A stretch of DNA of 64,000 bases from Owenia fusiformis (GCA_903813345.2 CAIIXF020000010.1:4889169-4953168); one strand, 5' to 3'. Shown: positions 1-13,415, numbered from the stretch's first letter. The notes: generated by a model not told the origin, from the sequence alone. Program-made: numbers and translations.

Positions 1-91
1 ATTTTGAATCTGTTTATTGTTGCTAATTATTATTCATGTTCTATCAGCCTATATGATGCTAATTTGTAATTGGATTTCCAGATTCAATACA

Positions 92-109
92 ATGTCTTGG
101 TGGGAGTAG
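92..109 (+). other. Short upstream ORF before PKNOX
   Basis: After the acceptor at 80-81 the leader contains an ATG followed by four codons and a TAG (M-S-W-W-E), ending 28 nt before the main start at 138. Its position allows reinitiation at the main ATG. A role in translation control is inference only. Confidence 0.35.
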
Positions 110-137
110 TATAAGGTAACACAACCACACTGGCAGT

Positions 138-3100
138 ATGGCTCAGACTAGTGCTGTCAGTTCACCCCCAGGCTCTGGGTCACACATGTCCTCACCGCCA
201 GGATCCAGACCCCTTGTATCTATAGCCCCAGCGCCTCAGTCAAAACCATCGAGTGTACTTATTCAATTCAATCAGAACCTACCTGGGTCCCAGCTGGAGG
301 ATAGGTGAGTGGATTATTTCCCAGATAACCTCAAGAATAAAGGATTAGCCTGAAATAAAGTCAAAGCTGTTCCACTTTTTAGGAAATAGGCATGACATAC
401 AGGGTCGTCATTAGTAGCAGGCAACAGGCAATTTTCACTGGTTTTCACAAATTCGCCTGTTGTTTTTATGGAAATTTCAACTTTTTCCATGTTAAATTCA
501 TGATTTCCATTAATTTTGCCTGTTGTTTTCACTTATTTAGCGTGTTGTTGTGAGAAATTCTAGTGAAACCCCTGACATAGAATAATGAGACTGAGCAAGG
601 AATATACAAGTAAAGTATTATCGATAAATAATTACAAAGGCTGACAAACTTTGCATTTTTCAGTGGTGCAGTGGTACAAGAACATGAAGTGTCAGACACA
701 GACAAGACTGCAATATACAAGTAAGATTTTGAAATCATTTTAAAAGCTTTGTTTTCAAGTAATGGTATACAGCATTTGATTAATATATGCAGCTCAATAC
801 AATGAAGAAAGCAGGGCAGAAACACTTTTTACAGAGATTCTAATTATTCCAGTACATGTACTATTTTTTTTTGATTCGCTTAAACTTTGAATTGAATGCA
901 CTTACACAATACATACAACATACAAATGATGTCAAACTTTGTTTTGACTCAAACCAGTTTCGATATTTTAAGATTGACACAAATTTTCTATTTCAGACAC
1001 CCCCTGTTCCCTCTGCTGGCTTTATTATTTGAAAAATGTGAGCAAGCTAGCCAATCTGCAGAATGTCCATCAAGTGAGAGTTTTGATGTAGACATCCAGT
1101 CTTTTGTTCACCACCAAGAGAGGGAGAAAAGACCATTCTTATGTGATGATCCAGATCTGGACTGCTTGGTAGGGCAATTATAAAATTAAAACCTGTATAT
1201 CTTAACATATTTCTTATCTGAACACATCTAAATGGCAAGACTTTTTCTAAGTTTCAATTTTTAGTCTCCCATTGACCCATATGTTAAAGAACCTTGATAA
1301 TCTGAACACTTTTGGCCAGGCTCAGTGACATTCAGATTAAACTGGTTTTCACAGTATATGACTTTTATTGGTGCATCCTTTTTGGAGATTCACCTAATTT
1401 GTTAAAGAAATGTTTACACTTGCTAATCTGAACACTTTTGGCTGGTCTTTGTGGTGTTGGGATAAGGCAGGTTATACTGTACTGTATTATGATAAGGGCA
1501 ATTTGTAGCACCTGTCAGATTAAAAATATAATTTGCATAAGTTTAACATTTCTAAAGTTCAATGTTTACATATACACATGAACTGTACATACTCAAGAGA
1601 GATAATTATAGTACAGTAAAACCTGTCTTAGTGAACACCTCTAGTGAATACCTGCATCTAGTGAACACCTCTTCTCAGCACATACTCCATGGAGTACTGT
1701 TGAACATATTTTTCTGGCTCCATAGTTGTTCACTGTACACAGGTTTTACTTTAATTTGTTTTATTATGAATCATACTGCAAATTGTAATTATTGAATGAA
1801 AATGTTTGTATTGATTTGATATGACATAAGATCTATAGGGAAACAGTGCTATTATTGTGGTCAATTCTACATAGAATAACATTATGTAACTGTTTTCAAA
1901 ATTAATTTTTGAGTTTTGAAATTAGTTTGAGAAACAATTATGACCGAGTCCACTAGGTATAGATTGTGTACATCTTCTTAGTGCATATCTTTTAGTATAT
2001 TCTTCACTTCCAGTTCACAGCAATATTTTAGTCATTAAATTTTGTAATGTCCTAAAAATTTCTTCAGATGCTGAAAGCCATTCAAGTGTTACGTATTCAT
2101 CTCCTAGAGTTGGAGAAAGTAACGGACCTATGCAAGGACTTTTGTACCCGATACATATCCTGCCTTAAAGGCAAACTTCAAAGTGAAAAACTGCTCCATG
2201 TTGAAGGATACGATGGGGATGATATGGACTTTAGTGAAAGCCATGAGAAAGAGTTGGACTCTAATGCTAACAATACTCCAGTAGGTGCCCCAGCTACACC
2301 TCTATCCCTCCAACCAGGCCAAATTGTGTCTGGGGGAACGGTATATCAAATGGTTAACACACCCCAGGGCCTGGTTGCTCAACCTATTCAGATCCAGTCA
2401 CAGCAGGTGACAGGTAGTGTCTCTGTGGGTCACGTTGTACATGGGAGCACCCCCTTGTCTCAGATAGGCATCCCACCAACACCCACCAGCACAACTCACT
2501 CTACAGGTCAGTGCTATAGGTTTGAATTTTTCTTCAAGGTCAGCATATAGGTCAGTTACTCAAATACTCAAAACTCAAATTTCCTTATCTGAAACATTCA
2601 AGTTTATTAATATATTTGACAGCGCCACATCTTGAATTTTAAATAGTACACAAAAGTTATTTTCTTGAAACCTGTTGCATTTATTTGTTGCCAATTAAAC
2701 CAAGGAATGGAGCAAACAAGGAAAAGATGGAAGAAAGAAACTACCAAGAAACCGGTCAACTCAAAGGATTTTAAATGAACTGAGTAATCAATAATGCAAG
2801 ATTTTGTATACTATGGAAACATAAAGTTGAATTCTATTATATTTCAGCCACTACACCCTCCCCATTAACCCCCTCCACCCCAAGTGCCTCCTCATTCTTT
2901 GAGGATGAAGACTATGAAGGAAAGAACAGCAAAACCAAGCGTGGAATCCTCCCAAAACAAGCCACTAATGTCATGAGGTCCTGGCTATTTCAGCACATTG
3001 TGGTAAGTACTCATATGAATATAGTTTAACAACAAGAAACTGCATGATGTCACTTTCTGTATAAGTTTTCTGTGGGACAAAATTATGGCAATTTTGGAAT

Positions 3101-4796
3101 TTTAATTTTTAGCCATGATTATGAATAAATGTAAACTAATCCCTGTTTTATATTTTTCAATGCCTCTGAATATGATATGCAAGCAGATGGGCTAACATTT
3201 GAAAAAGAAAACAAAGCAAACACAATGTCAAATAGTATGTCAACTTGGACCATGTTTTAAGTCCCTGTAGCTTTCAAAGCCAAAAAGCTAGTGAAGCAAT
3301 GATAATGTTCCTATAATGTTTCAGCATCCTTACCCAACAGAAGATGAAAAGCGACAAATTGCAGCTCAGACAAACCTTACTCTGCTTCAAGTGAACAACT
3401 GGTATGTTACTAACTCACTATACTTGTTAACGTAGCTTATAACCCTGTTTATTTTTTCGTGAAGCCACTCAGTAAAATTACGATTTCTATGCACCCTGAT
3501 TTCCAATCAAGATCATTCCAGTATCCATGTTTGTCTGACACGTTTGGGCATCTTGGAATGACAACATCTACCCGAAGTTTGCACTTTATTTTGACGTAAT
3601 TTATGACTGATATCGGGAAAACAAAACATTAAGGTAGCATTCATAAATTTAAATGCTGGCTGACAGATTAATCTGCTTTTTGGCAAACTCATTTAAATAT
3701 GAATGAAATATTGGCAGGTTCTATTCATGTTTAAAAAATGAGTTGACCATGAAATATCTGGTTAAACTGCCAGCAGTAGAATTCGTGAATTCTACCTCAG
3801 ACTCGGGGAAGTTTATTGGGTCAGGTGGTGTATTATATGAAGTTTGGAAGACAAGCATGATCTCGGTGTCATTTCAATCTGTATTTTGAAAAGTATTTCA
3901 TGTACATTTCATAATTATTAGTATTAAATCAGTCCTTTTTGGTCAGGTTCATCAATGCAAGAAGGAGGATTCTACAACCAATGTTGGATGCCAGCAATCC
4001 GGATCAAATCCGTGCAAAGAAAAAGACTCAAAACCGCCAGGTTCAAAGGTTTTGGCCTGAAAGTATTGCCAGTATCCAGCCTCAGACAACAGCAGCAGGT
4101 GTAGCTCCCCAACCCCCAGCAGGCCAGGTGGTGTCCTCTGCATCTGACCCCTCTCGCCTTATCGTGCCTGTCCCACATGGAACATGTAAGTATTAAAAAT
4201 TATTAGACAGTATTTTGACTGATTGTTTTCTTAATAACTTTGAAAAGAGCAACATTGACATCTTCCGCAGAAAAGCATGCATCTTGGCAGGTAGCCTCCA
4301 AAAATTCTTGTCATCAAAACCCAAAAATCTGCTTATCTGTTCAACTTGTTTTGTTACATGACAACCTTTCCCATATGGTTATGATTCTGAGCATTTAATT
4401 TTCCATGGGGAATACTTTAGTTGAAATTGCAAATGGCAACCTGTAGGTAATTTACTTTTTGGGGCATATTTTTTTCATTCAAAATGAAATAGTAATTGAG
4501 GAAATCTTTTATTTGCAGTGATTAGCACTGATGGTCGGCATATACTTACAAATACACAGCCAGTGAGTACCACAGCAACCAACCAAGTCACCATGGTAAC
4601 TGAATCTCCACTTCTCAGTCAAGCACAGGCTGTCTCTTCATCACCGCCTATCACAAATATAGAGGGCGCTGGGAGTACACATAGTAACGATGGTCAGCCA
4701 CTAATCAAGGTCACCGACCAGGACTTTAAATTGACATCAAAAGAGGAGGTACAGGATACCCATGATGCAACAGATACTGGTGCTGTGGCGGATTAA
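138..4796 (+). CDS. PKNOX: PKNOX/PREP TALE homeobox transcription factor
   Basis: Nuclear TALE-class homeodomain protein, the PBX partner of the PREP group. Coding exons: 138-304, 664-720, 997-1168, 2068-2506, 2848-3002, 3325-3401, 3947-4185 and 4519-4796. All have GT-AG borders and sum to 1,584 nt (527 aa), longer than vertebrate PKNOX1/2. Residues about 70-180 form the bipartite MEIS/PREP N-terminal region ([20 protein letters not shown], then [14 protein letters not shown]). The reading [13 protein letters not shown] points to PKNOX rather than MEIS. The homeodomain spans about 305-370, with the TALE insertion PYP (332-334) and the recognition-helix signature NNWFINARRR. It is split over three exons. 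The Gln/Pro/Thr-rich stretches between domains are typical of the family. The start is the first ATG in frame in an exon that opens at 82, so an upstream noncoding exon lies outside the window. Called from remembered family sequence; very sure of family. Confidence 0.95.
1615..1750. mobile_element. Small MITE-like inverted-repeat element in PKNOX intron
   Basis: The ends AGTAAAACCTGT (1615-1626) and ACAGGTTTTACT (1739-1750) are exact reverse complements. The interior carries short internal copies of AGTGAACACCTCT. It codes for nothing. A target duplication was not clear. Confidence 0.55.
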
Positions 4797-6108
4797 CTAC
4801 ATGATGAAATTCACTCCCAGAAACCTAGCATGTGATGGAATTTATTAAAGTTGATCTTTGACAAAACGCCATAATGAAATATATGCCCAGGAGATTATAT
4901 TAGTACGACTGAACTGACATTGTTCATGAAGTTTGGAATGGAGAACTGATGAAGTGCCTCATACGTATATTCTGAGATTCTTTTACGCTATACATATAAA
5001 GACAGTATGGGATTCAGACACTGTTGTGTAAAGATTAGAAGACATATTTGATGATGGATTACAGGGTATTACAGTAGAATAGGTTACAGGTTAAAGGATT
5101 GTTCATTTTCAGTCAATTCAATTTTATCGCACCATTGTGCTATAGATTTGCATAATTAAATTTGAAGTTTAAAAAAGAAGATAATTGCATTCAGAAAGCT
5201 ATCCAAGTTGCAAATTTTGAATTTCTCATTATTTTATCAAATATTTAACTGCTTTCTGTATCTGCTTTTTGATCATTTACAACCATAGCTCTTTTGTTAC
5301 AATATTTTACAATATGTGTTTTTGTTACACTATAAATCATGATAATTATATCCTTTGACATGACTTTTATCGAGCTTTTTGAGTATTTTATGTGACAAAT
5401 AGATTGACAGGAATTTGTATACTTTCATTGGCTTACATGATGAGCCCTATTGAATAGACCAAATCGTGATAGTTCAAAAAAACGATGATGTTCTAACCTC
5501 TTGTCTTGAAGAGCTCTCATTCTGAGTAGTTTTTTTACATCCGGGTTCTTTCCTATTGGAATATACAGGGACTGATTTTGAATGGAATATTTCAGCTCTA
5601 TTTGACATTCCTCTTTGCATTTATTTGCACATTCGATAAAATTTTTTGAGTCTGACACACTGCAAAGGTTTCTCATGAATATCTTTTGAAACTAACAATA
5701 ATCATGAAATGCATTACTCTGACATCACTGACTTCATTCTCGGGAGCTGAGGGACTCAATATTAAACAAGAAGTTCGGGTATTTAATTCGAGTTTTTATG
5801 TATGTATAAATTGACAAGTATTTTTCTGAGGATGTTAACTTGATGTTAGTATGAATTGATGACATCCCAACAATCCGCAAAACATAGGAGAATCAGAATT
5901 TAATGATGGACCAATAAAAATTTGTCCTACTCAACACAATGCATGAAATTACTTTCAGATAAAATTGACCCAGATTGATATTTGACACGGCTGCTTGTAA
6001 AATGCAACGGTTCTGCTGAATTGTTACATGTTATCTACCAATATATGGACTTGTTGAAAGACTGCTAGAATTTGATGCACAATATATTAGCAAATGTAAA
6101 GGACTATC

Positions 6109-6309
6109 AGTGATCTCCCCAGGACTTTTTCTTAAAGTTCAAAATTCTAATTTTTAAAATTCAGGCAAAAATTGGTCAAAATATGCCAATTTGTCATGAT
6201 TTTTCTCATCTTCAAGTGGGTACAAATGGATTATCAGGTTGGTGCAAGCCTATTTTCAAAATCTCAAGTGGGTGCTGCGCCCACTTGCTTTAATGCTGGA
6301 GAGATCACT
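6109..6309. mobile_element. MITE-like inverted-repeat element
   Basis: Ends AGTGATCTCCCCAG (6109-6122) and CTGGAGAGATCACT (6296-6309) pair with one mismatch. An inner palindrome AAGTGGGTGCTGCGCCCACTT lies near the right end. Related text (GGGGAGATCACTG and CTCCAGGTGGGTGC) recurs at 16185-16315 in the RPS15 intron, so this looks like a dispersed family. Confidence 0.5.
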
Positions 6310-6442
6310 GACTATGTAATCACAGCTTAGTAACATACAGTACTCCTGGTGTTTTCATACTTTTCACTCCACTGCTCAAAGATTGGTTAGTCTTTGTATT
6401 AAGATTTTTATCAGAGAATGATTACTGGTATGTGGTCTTGAA

Positions 6443-6448
6443 AATAAA
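6443..6448 (+). terminator. PKNOX: Candidate poly(A) signal for PKNOX
   Basis: Canonical AATAAA in the right strand, 1.65 kb after the stop codon. Other weaker signals exist further on, so the true 3' end is not fixed. Confidence 0.35.
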
Positions 6449-7559
6449 ACTACAACGTGCAAAAATGGTGCACTTTATTTGTAGAAACTACACAAGTAAT
6501 GCAAGCATTACATTGATTATATTGGAATATAACAAGGTATTGAACCAAACACACAAAACATTATATTGTAATTCCATGTAATTTGTGGCTAGCCATGTTT
6601 TTGAAATGTTAGTATTAATTAACTTTCAAACATGGCAAATATCACTAGTTTAACAGTTGATGTTTTGCCCCCCCCCCATAAGACATGACACAATGAGCGC
6701 ATATGTTACCAGAAACTCTGATTCAATATATGATGATTATTATTTTATCTATGGATAATAACTACATTTAGCTAAATGCCCAAGTGTTTATCTGACAACA
6801 TATAGCTTACATTATTGTATATTTTTGGTTCATTTATTTTACGAAGCTTTTCAGTTTAATGCCATCACTTTTACATTAAATGGCTTTGTGAATAGTGCTT
6901 ATACTACACATCATATTATGTTAGACTCAACATAATATCAACTTTCTAGCTGTTCATATTACATGGAAAAACCTAATGTCTGTTTTTTAAATCAATTAAC
7001 TGTCAATTTGGTGTTACAGAGTAAAGTATTGATTAGATTTATTGAGCTAATGTGTATGAAATTATGCATTCCGTTTCGTTCAAATTGTTTCATTTAATAT
7101 GCTCTAGTTGAGTAGGACTAGTATGTTTGTCAGTGGACTCTTTTCTTCTGCTCTTTCATAAGTCAGTTATGCTTATAACACATCTTACATTTAAGTATAG
7201 GGTACACCCTTTTTTATTATTAGGGTGTTTTAATGTCTACAAATATGTATCATGGCATTAATTCAAATAAAACACAAATATCAAGTTTATATACAAATAA
7301 ATATTATTGTATTGTTCAATCATTATTCATTTAGATTCTACATGAAGGCATTATCAGCTGAGTTCTGTCAATAGTTTAAGAAATATAAAATGTAGTGAAA
7401 TGTCTGAATGTCACTCGGGGCCCTGGCTCATATGAGGCACTTTTTAAAAAGTTCAATGTCACTTTAGTTGATTGATCACATGGCCTGCAAGTTCACAAAG
7501 TTATCACAACTTTTTCTTTGTGGCTGATAATCAGATATCCAGTGGGTACAATCCAAGTC

Positions 7560-7985
7560 TAGTGACCTTATATCCTATTGGAAAGATCATATGTCACCAG
7601 GGTGGATATCGGATATTCTGACCCTGAGGGTACAAATCCGATCATCTTTGGGTAGAGACAATATAATGGCCCAGGGGTATATGTTTGAATTCAGACATCC
7701 TGTGAGTAGTGGATCCTATCTCCTAGTGTATGTATCAAATGTCCTGAGGGTTAAGGCCATATGAAGTGAGTAGCGAATCTTTTGACCTTATATCCTATTG
7801 GTAAGATGATATGTCACTAGGTTGGATATCGGACATCTTGTGGCTTCAAATCAAATCACCTGTGGGTGGTGATAATATTACACCCCAGGGGTAGATGTTA
7901 GAAGTCTGATATCTTGTCAGTAGTGGATCATTTGCCTTAATTTTGTATCAAATATCTTGAGGGTTAAGGCCATAGTCTAGGAGTA
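7560..7985. repeat. Two-copy tandem duplication covering the end of DRC12
   Basis: A block of roughly 200-225 bp occurs twice (about 7560-7770 and 7790-7985). Shared runs include GACCTTATATCCTATTGG, GTTGGATATCGGA (GGTGGATATCGGA in the other copy) and TGAGGGTTAAGGCCATA. The right copy includes the last codons, stop and 3' flank of DRC12 (minus strand), so the left copy is a duplicate of the gene's tail. Confidence 0.7.
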
Positions 7986-10452
7986 TATGTTTGTGCTTAG
8001 TCTGTATCATAGTTGAGTGGTCCTCCCATTTGGCACGTGCTCCTCCAATTTTCTCTATTAATTTATCCAAGTGGTCCTGAAACAGAATTAAGTCACTATG
8101 TACTTTTTACAGAGAACACATCTCATATAATTATTGAACAAACATTGGATAAGCTACTAACATAAAATGGCTTAAAATATCACCACCACCTGTTTTTTTT
8201 AGTACAAAAGTGTAACGCTTGTTACAGATGCTGATGGCAATGCCGAATTGAATTTTGATTTTTCAATTTTGTATATCACAATTAAAATGGAAAACTTAGG
8301 GGTCAGATCAGATTTAGGGGTTAAAGGTAAATCTTCATGACAAGATTTTTTATGAGTTTTTCATGAAATAACTACAAAAAATCAATATATTGGGTAATAT
8401 TCCCATGTGAACGTGGATTATTTACACATTATGGTAGATATATACAGTTAAAAATTAGAACGTTAAAATGACAGTTCCCCACCAAAAATTGAACTTTTTA
8501 GAGAAAGTGCTAAACTACTTTTCAGAGTTCTATTCTGATTCAAACTCTAACATAATGTGCAGATAAGTAAGTGATCTCAAGTTAAAAAAACATGACATGT
8601 GGCTCAGTCCAAAAATAAAACATATGTCTTACATTAAGGACTGTTTCATACTGCATTCCCATTGCATCTATTTTCATCTGAAGTTCTTTAATCTCATCAT
8701 TTTTCAAACGTTCTATCTTATCTTTCTCCTCACGAGTTTTCTTCAAATCTGCTTCTGTCTTTTCTGTAATGAGAACAACCAAAGGGCAACATTATAGAAA
8801 CATTAAAACAATACAGACCTATTTTAACCCTAAAGAAAATAGAAACAATGGAATGGTATATGTCTTTGAGGTTGAAAGCACTGCACCTAACATGAAATAG
8901 TTAATAGAAAATATGTGAAATTAAGGAAATAAAAACATGATAAATGGAGGAGCCAACATAATTTCACCCAGATAATAAAATGCAAAATTTAATATTGAGA
9001 TTCTTTATAAAAAATGCAAAATTGAATCGCATCAAAATCCTTAATTTAAAAGAAACTATTACAAACCAAGGGTTTTAGATGTTTTTTCCAAATCAGTTTC
9101 CAGTTGGTGTATCCTCAGTCCCATTTCAGTTTGCATAGTTTTATACTGCCTTGTCATATCTACAAAATATAACATACATTTAGTCATTGTCATTCAAACT
9201 TTAATAAAAATAAATTCTGCACATACAGATACAATCTCACCAGATTATCTCAAATCCATGTATCTGACTGGTCAGCTTCAGTTATATGTGACTGTTTGGG
9301 ATCAACATTCCCAGTTGGGATGTGTCTTATTAAAGTCTAATTGTAAGTTTTACCAAATTTATCGACCATGAGATTGGCGAGTAAAGGACTCCCTTACTCA
9401 TTGTTGTTTGTCTAAAATTGAAAAATCCCACACTCCTATGGACTTGTCTTAGATGAAATTGTGCTTATAGGGAATTGAAGCCAACAACTTGTCAGGAAGT
9501 TCATTATATTTGTAAGTGATTTTAGATACATGTAGCATCCTAACAAAGAGTTTAAAGTGCATGTATTCTTAAGTTGCTTAAATTCTATCACACTAACCAG
9601 CAGAGACTGACTGGTAGTCCTGCTTCTCCACTTCAAGATCATTTTCTGCATCTAGCATCCGCTCCTTCCATTCCTCAGATGTTACCTTGGACCTACGCGT
9701 CAACTCCTTGCGCACAGCTGAAATATATTAAAAAATGACCATTCTTGTTAGCAATATTTTGAAATTCCAGCGTTAATTATTATCACTTGATATTATGGGG
9801 GTATTGAGAGGTTAATGTAAGAATCAATCCTCTCTTGACTTGGACGAAAGATAAAATTAACATGTTACAACACTGTCATCTTTCTAATGTTCACTCAAAT
9901 ATAGATACACCAGTAACACCACAGTATAATAAAACAGGATGGGAAAATAAGATAAGAAGGTGGAGATGTGCTATACACCATATGTGACAAGCCTATTGAG
10001 TAGCCCGACATGTTTTGAACAACAAATACTTTAAAAGTTTTGAATATTTAACATTTTAATGGAACATAGAACTTACTGAGGTGATCTTTCAGTGCTTCAA
10101 TTTCATCTAAAGTTTGTTTGTATTTGTCTTCAATTGTAAGTTCATCTCCTGTAATAAAACAATGTAAATTTTCTGAAATATTCTTCTAGTATAATATAAG
10201 TCCACAGAGCACACACGTTTTATTTGATTTCACTTCAAATCTTTGACTTCAAATTCAAAATAGTCTACCTTTATATTGAATCTGAAAATAAAAAATCATT
10301 CAAATTTCAAATTCAATTTTTAAATTGAATTTCATTTTCAATGGCAAATTCAGTGATATTCCACTGTGTTTAATATTATGAAATGCATGTCTAAGTTACA
10401 AACCATCCTTCTTCTTTTTCTTCTTCTTCCCTTTCTTCTTTTTAGGCGGCAT
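7948..10452 (-). CDS. DRC12: Dynein regulatory complex subunit 12 (CCDC153)
   Basis: Small coiled-coil protein of the axonemal nexin-dynein regulatory complex. Exons on the minus strand in order: 10404-10452, 10077-10148, 9598-9717, 9067-9159, 8633-8763 and 7948-8076, with GT-AG borders. They sum to 594 nt, 197 aa (human about 210). The start reads MPPKKKKGKKKKKKK, the lysine-rich N-terminus of this family. The middle is heptad-rich (DLEVEKQDYQSV, LRIHQLETDLEKT, REEKDKIERLKNDEI) and predicts a continuous coiled coil. The C-terminus (DHLDKLIEKIGGARAKWEDH, then a short tail KHKHILLDYGLNPQDI) matches the conserved end of CCDC153 proteins. The last exon lies inside a tandem duplication. The ID rests on the lysine N-terminus, size and C-terminal motif. 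Confidence 0.85.
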
Positions 10453-10499
10453 TTTTGGAGATTTTTATAAAAGTATAGAAAAAATTAACGAGCAATTGC

Positions 10500-10545
10500 T
10501 CGAATTGTTTGAAAATGGCGTAGTTGCTACTTCCGGGTTATCGTC
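10500..10545 (-). promoter_or_regulatory. DRC12: Likely DRC12 core promoter
   Basis: Just upstream of the start codon the minus strand carries an ETS-type CCGGAAGT (10529-10536) next to AGCAAC, a half site of the X-box bound by RFX factors that control ciliary genes, followed by GCCATTTTC. The order is compatible with a TATA-less promoter. Function is inferred from motifs only. Confidence 0.35.
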
Positions 10546-10679
10546 CTTCCCACAATGCAACAGAACATGCGTAACGCCCCTTTAGAAATCCCCGGGACAA
10601 CTGCAATATTCCCGGGAATAAAAGAGCAAGATAATAAATACTTATCTGTTCTAATGCATTTGGTTGGTACATTGCCATA

Positions 10680-12320
10680 CTTGACAGTTGATCCATATGT
10701 GACCCATGGTTAATCCATGGTGACATTATCCTATGTGATGGTCCAGTGACATTTATGTCACAGTTGGTTCACAGTGATATAACATCATGTGACAATAAAT
10801 CCATGGTGACATCATTTATCATTTTGTGATACTTGGTCGACAAGATTAACTCATTTGACAGAATGCTCATAGTAATAGTTGACATGGTGACATGACCTCA
10901 TCTGACAATTGGTTCTTAGTGACATATAATGTCAGGTGACAGTTAGAGAGCCATTGTGCCATTTATAATTATTTTTAATATGGTACTCCATCAGATGGCA
11001 TGCACTTATTACTCCGTGTGACAGTTGATCCATTGTGAAATAACAGATGACAGACATGCAACTCAGTGACAGTCGATCCATGGTGACATTACATTACCTT
11101 AAGGGCAGCTGATCCATAGTGACATAACCTTATGTGACAGCTGGTTCAAAATGACATTACGTTGTGTGATAGATGATCCATTGTGACATTGCATTTTGTG
11201 ACAGCTGGTTCATAGTGACATTACCTTATGTGAATACTGACCCATAGTTACTGTGACATTACCTAATGTGAATCTGATCCATAGTGACATTACCTTATGA
11301 GCTGGTTCATAGTGACATTACCTTATGTGAATACTGACCCATAGTTACTGTGACAATTCCTAATGTGAATCTGATCCATAGTGACATTACCTTATGAGCT
11401 GGTTCATAGTGACATTACCTTATGTGAATACTGACCCATAGTTACTGTGACAATTCCTAATGTGAATCTGATCCATAGTGACATTACCTTATGAGCTGGT
11501 TCATAGTGACATTACCTTATGTGAAAGCTGGTTCATAGTGATGTTACCTTATGTGAATACTGACCCATAGTTACTGTGACATTACCTAATGTAAAACTGA
11601 TCCATAGTGACATTACCTAATGTGAATCTGATTCATAGTGACATTACCTTATGTAACAGCTGATCCATAGTGACATTATCTGGCTTATTTCGTGAAAGAT
11701 GGTCAACAGCGACATTACCTTACATGACAGTTGATCAATTGTGACATTATTTTATTTGACAGCTGATCCATAGTAGCATCACAATATGTGACAGTTGATC
11801 CATAGTGAAATAACATGACAGACATGCAACTCAGTGACAGTTGATCCATGGTGACGATACTTTGTGTGACAGTTGATCCAGAATGAAATCACATTATGCA
11901 CGTTATGTGAGAGTTGGTCCATCATGTCCATGGTGACATTACCAGTTGGTCCATGAATTTACATGAGATGACCCAAAGTGACATTAGCCTATGTGACAGC
12001 TTATCCATAGTGACATTACATTGAGTGAGTTACATTATCTTATAGGGCAGCTGATCCATGAGATTATCTGGCTTATGGCGTGAATGTTGCTCTATAGTGA
12101 CATTGCCTAACATGAGAGTTGATCCATTGTGACATTATCTTATGTGACAGTTGGTCGATAGCGACATCAGCTTATTTGACAGCTGATTCATAGTAACATT
12201 ACCTAATGTGGCAGGTGATCCATAGCAACACCACAATGTGTGACAGCTGAACCAAAGTGACATTACATTATGTGAGCTAATCCACAGTAACATTTATTTT
12301 TGTGACAGTTGGTCCACATG
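10680..12320. repeat. Degenerate minisatellite upstream of DRC12
   Basis: About 1.6 kb of variants of a roughly 30-35 bp phrase built from GTGACATTACCTTATG and CAGCTGATCCATA. Inside it, 11215-11505 is a cleaner higher-order array: three successive 97-bp units beginning GTGACATTACCTTATGTGAA at 11215, 11312 and 11409, plus a partial one at 11506. Flanking units are more diverged. Nothing is encoded. Confidence 0.85.
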
Positions 12321-13235
12321 GACTGCTAAACGGGAGAATCATGTCATGTCTATTTCCTTAAAATATCCAAATTGTATACTGCATTTGACGAAAACTTGAT
12401 TTTTACAAATTTTCTATTTTTATGGTTACCATTTTATTTGGGAGAATTATTCTCCCCATTTTGGCACTTTGAATCTTAAATAACTTCCCCAATTTAAAAC
12501 ATATCGTGGATCTTTTGGGAGATAATACATTTAAGATTGTATGGAATATATTGGTAGGTCAACTGTACATGTTGCTTGCAATTTTGTCACCCTCTATTGA
12601 TCTGATTCTTCCTTTAAGGACAGGAATACTTATTTGACGGTTGATCCCAAAACAGCATCATATTGAAACCCATGAATGCATTGGCCATTGCATTCAGTGT
12701 ACATGTCTTACTTCAAAATGTGTGGAATTTTCAAAACAAGACATACATGACAAATTGCCATTGGAAAGTCATGCAAATGATTACAGAAGTGGAACAGTTC
12801 ATTGTAGACACCGACTAGCAATCAAAGAATAAATCGCAAAGGATTCTTAGTGACATCTACTATTACCTGGTATTAGAAACTAAGGAAGGAAGATGCCCTG
12901 CTAGTGACACATAAGAGACAAAGAAGGATCACATTCCTTTTCTTTTGCTTTGGCTTCAATGACCAGCAGAAACTACCAAATATGGTGTACAAATGAATCT
13001 TCTGAAAATGGCTTTATCACCAAAACCCAATAAATATTTTTAGGACTCTGGCCTGAAATCACTCCCATTCAAAAACTAGTGGTCTTTTCAATAAATCCTG
13101 CAGTAAATTACTAGTCTTTCACTTTCACTAATATTTAATACCATTACCTAATGATGCCAGTAGAAAGAAATATAGTGATCTTAGGTTTTCTCAAAAGGGT
13201 GCCAAATCCTAAACAATTTTTCAACTGTGTGGTAA
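12321..13235. other. Intergenic DNA, nothing recognised
   Basis: AT-rich unique-looking sequence between the minisatellite and the MITE cluster. The longest open frame (about 63 codons at 12641-12832) has no recognisable motif or splice context. Confidence 0.5.
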
Positions 13236-13415
13236 GTACTTTACTTCTACTTAATTTGGCAGATCTGCCGAGTTGTTAATAAAGTCCGCCAAATTCCCTG
13301 GTAATTTTAGTACCATGTTAATTAGTACCATAACTACATTTAATATTGCAAGTCCGCCAAATTAAATAGCTGCCAATTGTTCAAAACAGCAAATTCGCCA
13401 AATGAGTAGAAGTAC
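13236..13415. mobile_element. MITE-like element with GTACTT-type ends
   Basis: Left end GTACTTTACTTCTACTTAAT and right end GCCAAATGAGTAGAAGTAC are imperfect inverted repeats about 20 bp long. Inside, the phrase 'gccaaatt/aatttggc' recurs in both orientations. It codes for nothing. Confidence 0.5.

Larger units (their letters stand above)
4797..7555. other. PKNOX 3' UTR and intergenic DNA
   Basis: No supported gene. The stretch after the PKNOX stop is AT-rich and should hold its 3' UTR; a polyadenylation signal AATAAA lies at 6443-6448. A small inverted-repeat element is at 6109-6309 and a C-homopolymer near 6667-6677. Open frames here (for example near 5425-5676 on the minus strand) show no family signature and are taken as chance. 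Confidence 0.6.

Noticed and set aside
5425-5676. Minus-strand 83-codon ORF with several cysteines
   Set aside because: No matching family, no splice partners, and it lies in the PKNOX 3' region.
12641-12832. 63-codon plus-strand ORF as a small gene
   Set aside because: Nothing beyond chance openness in noncoding DNA.
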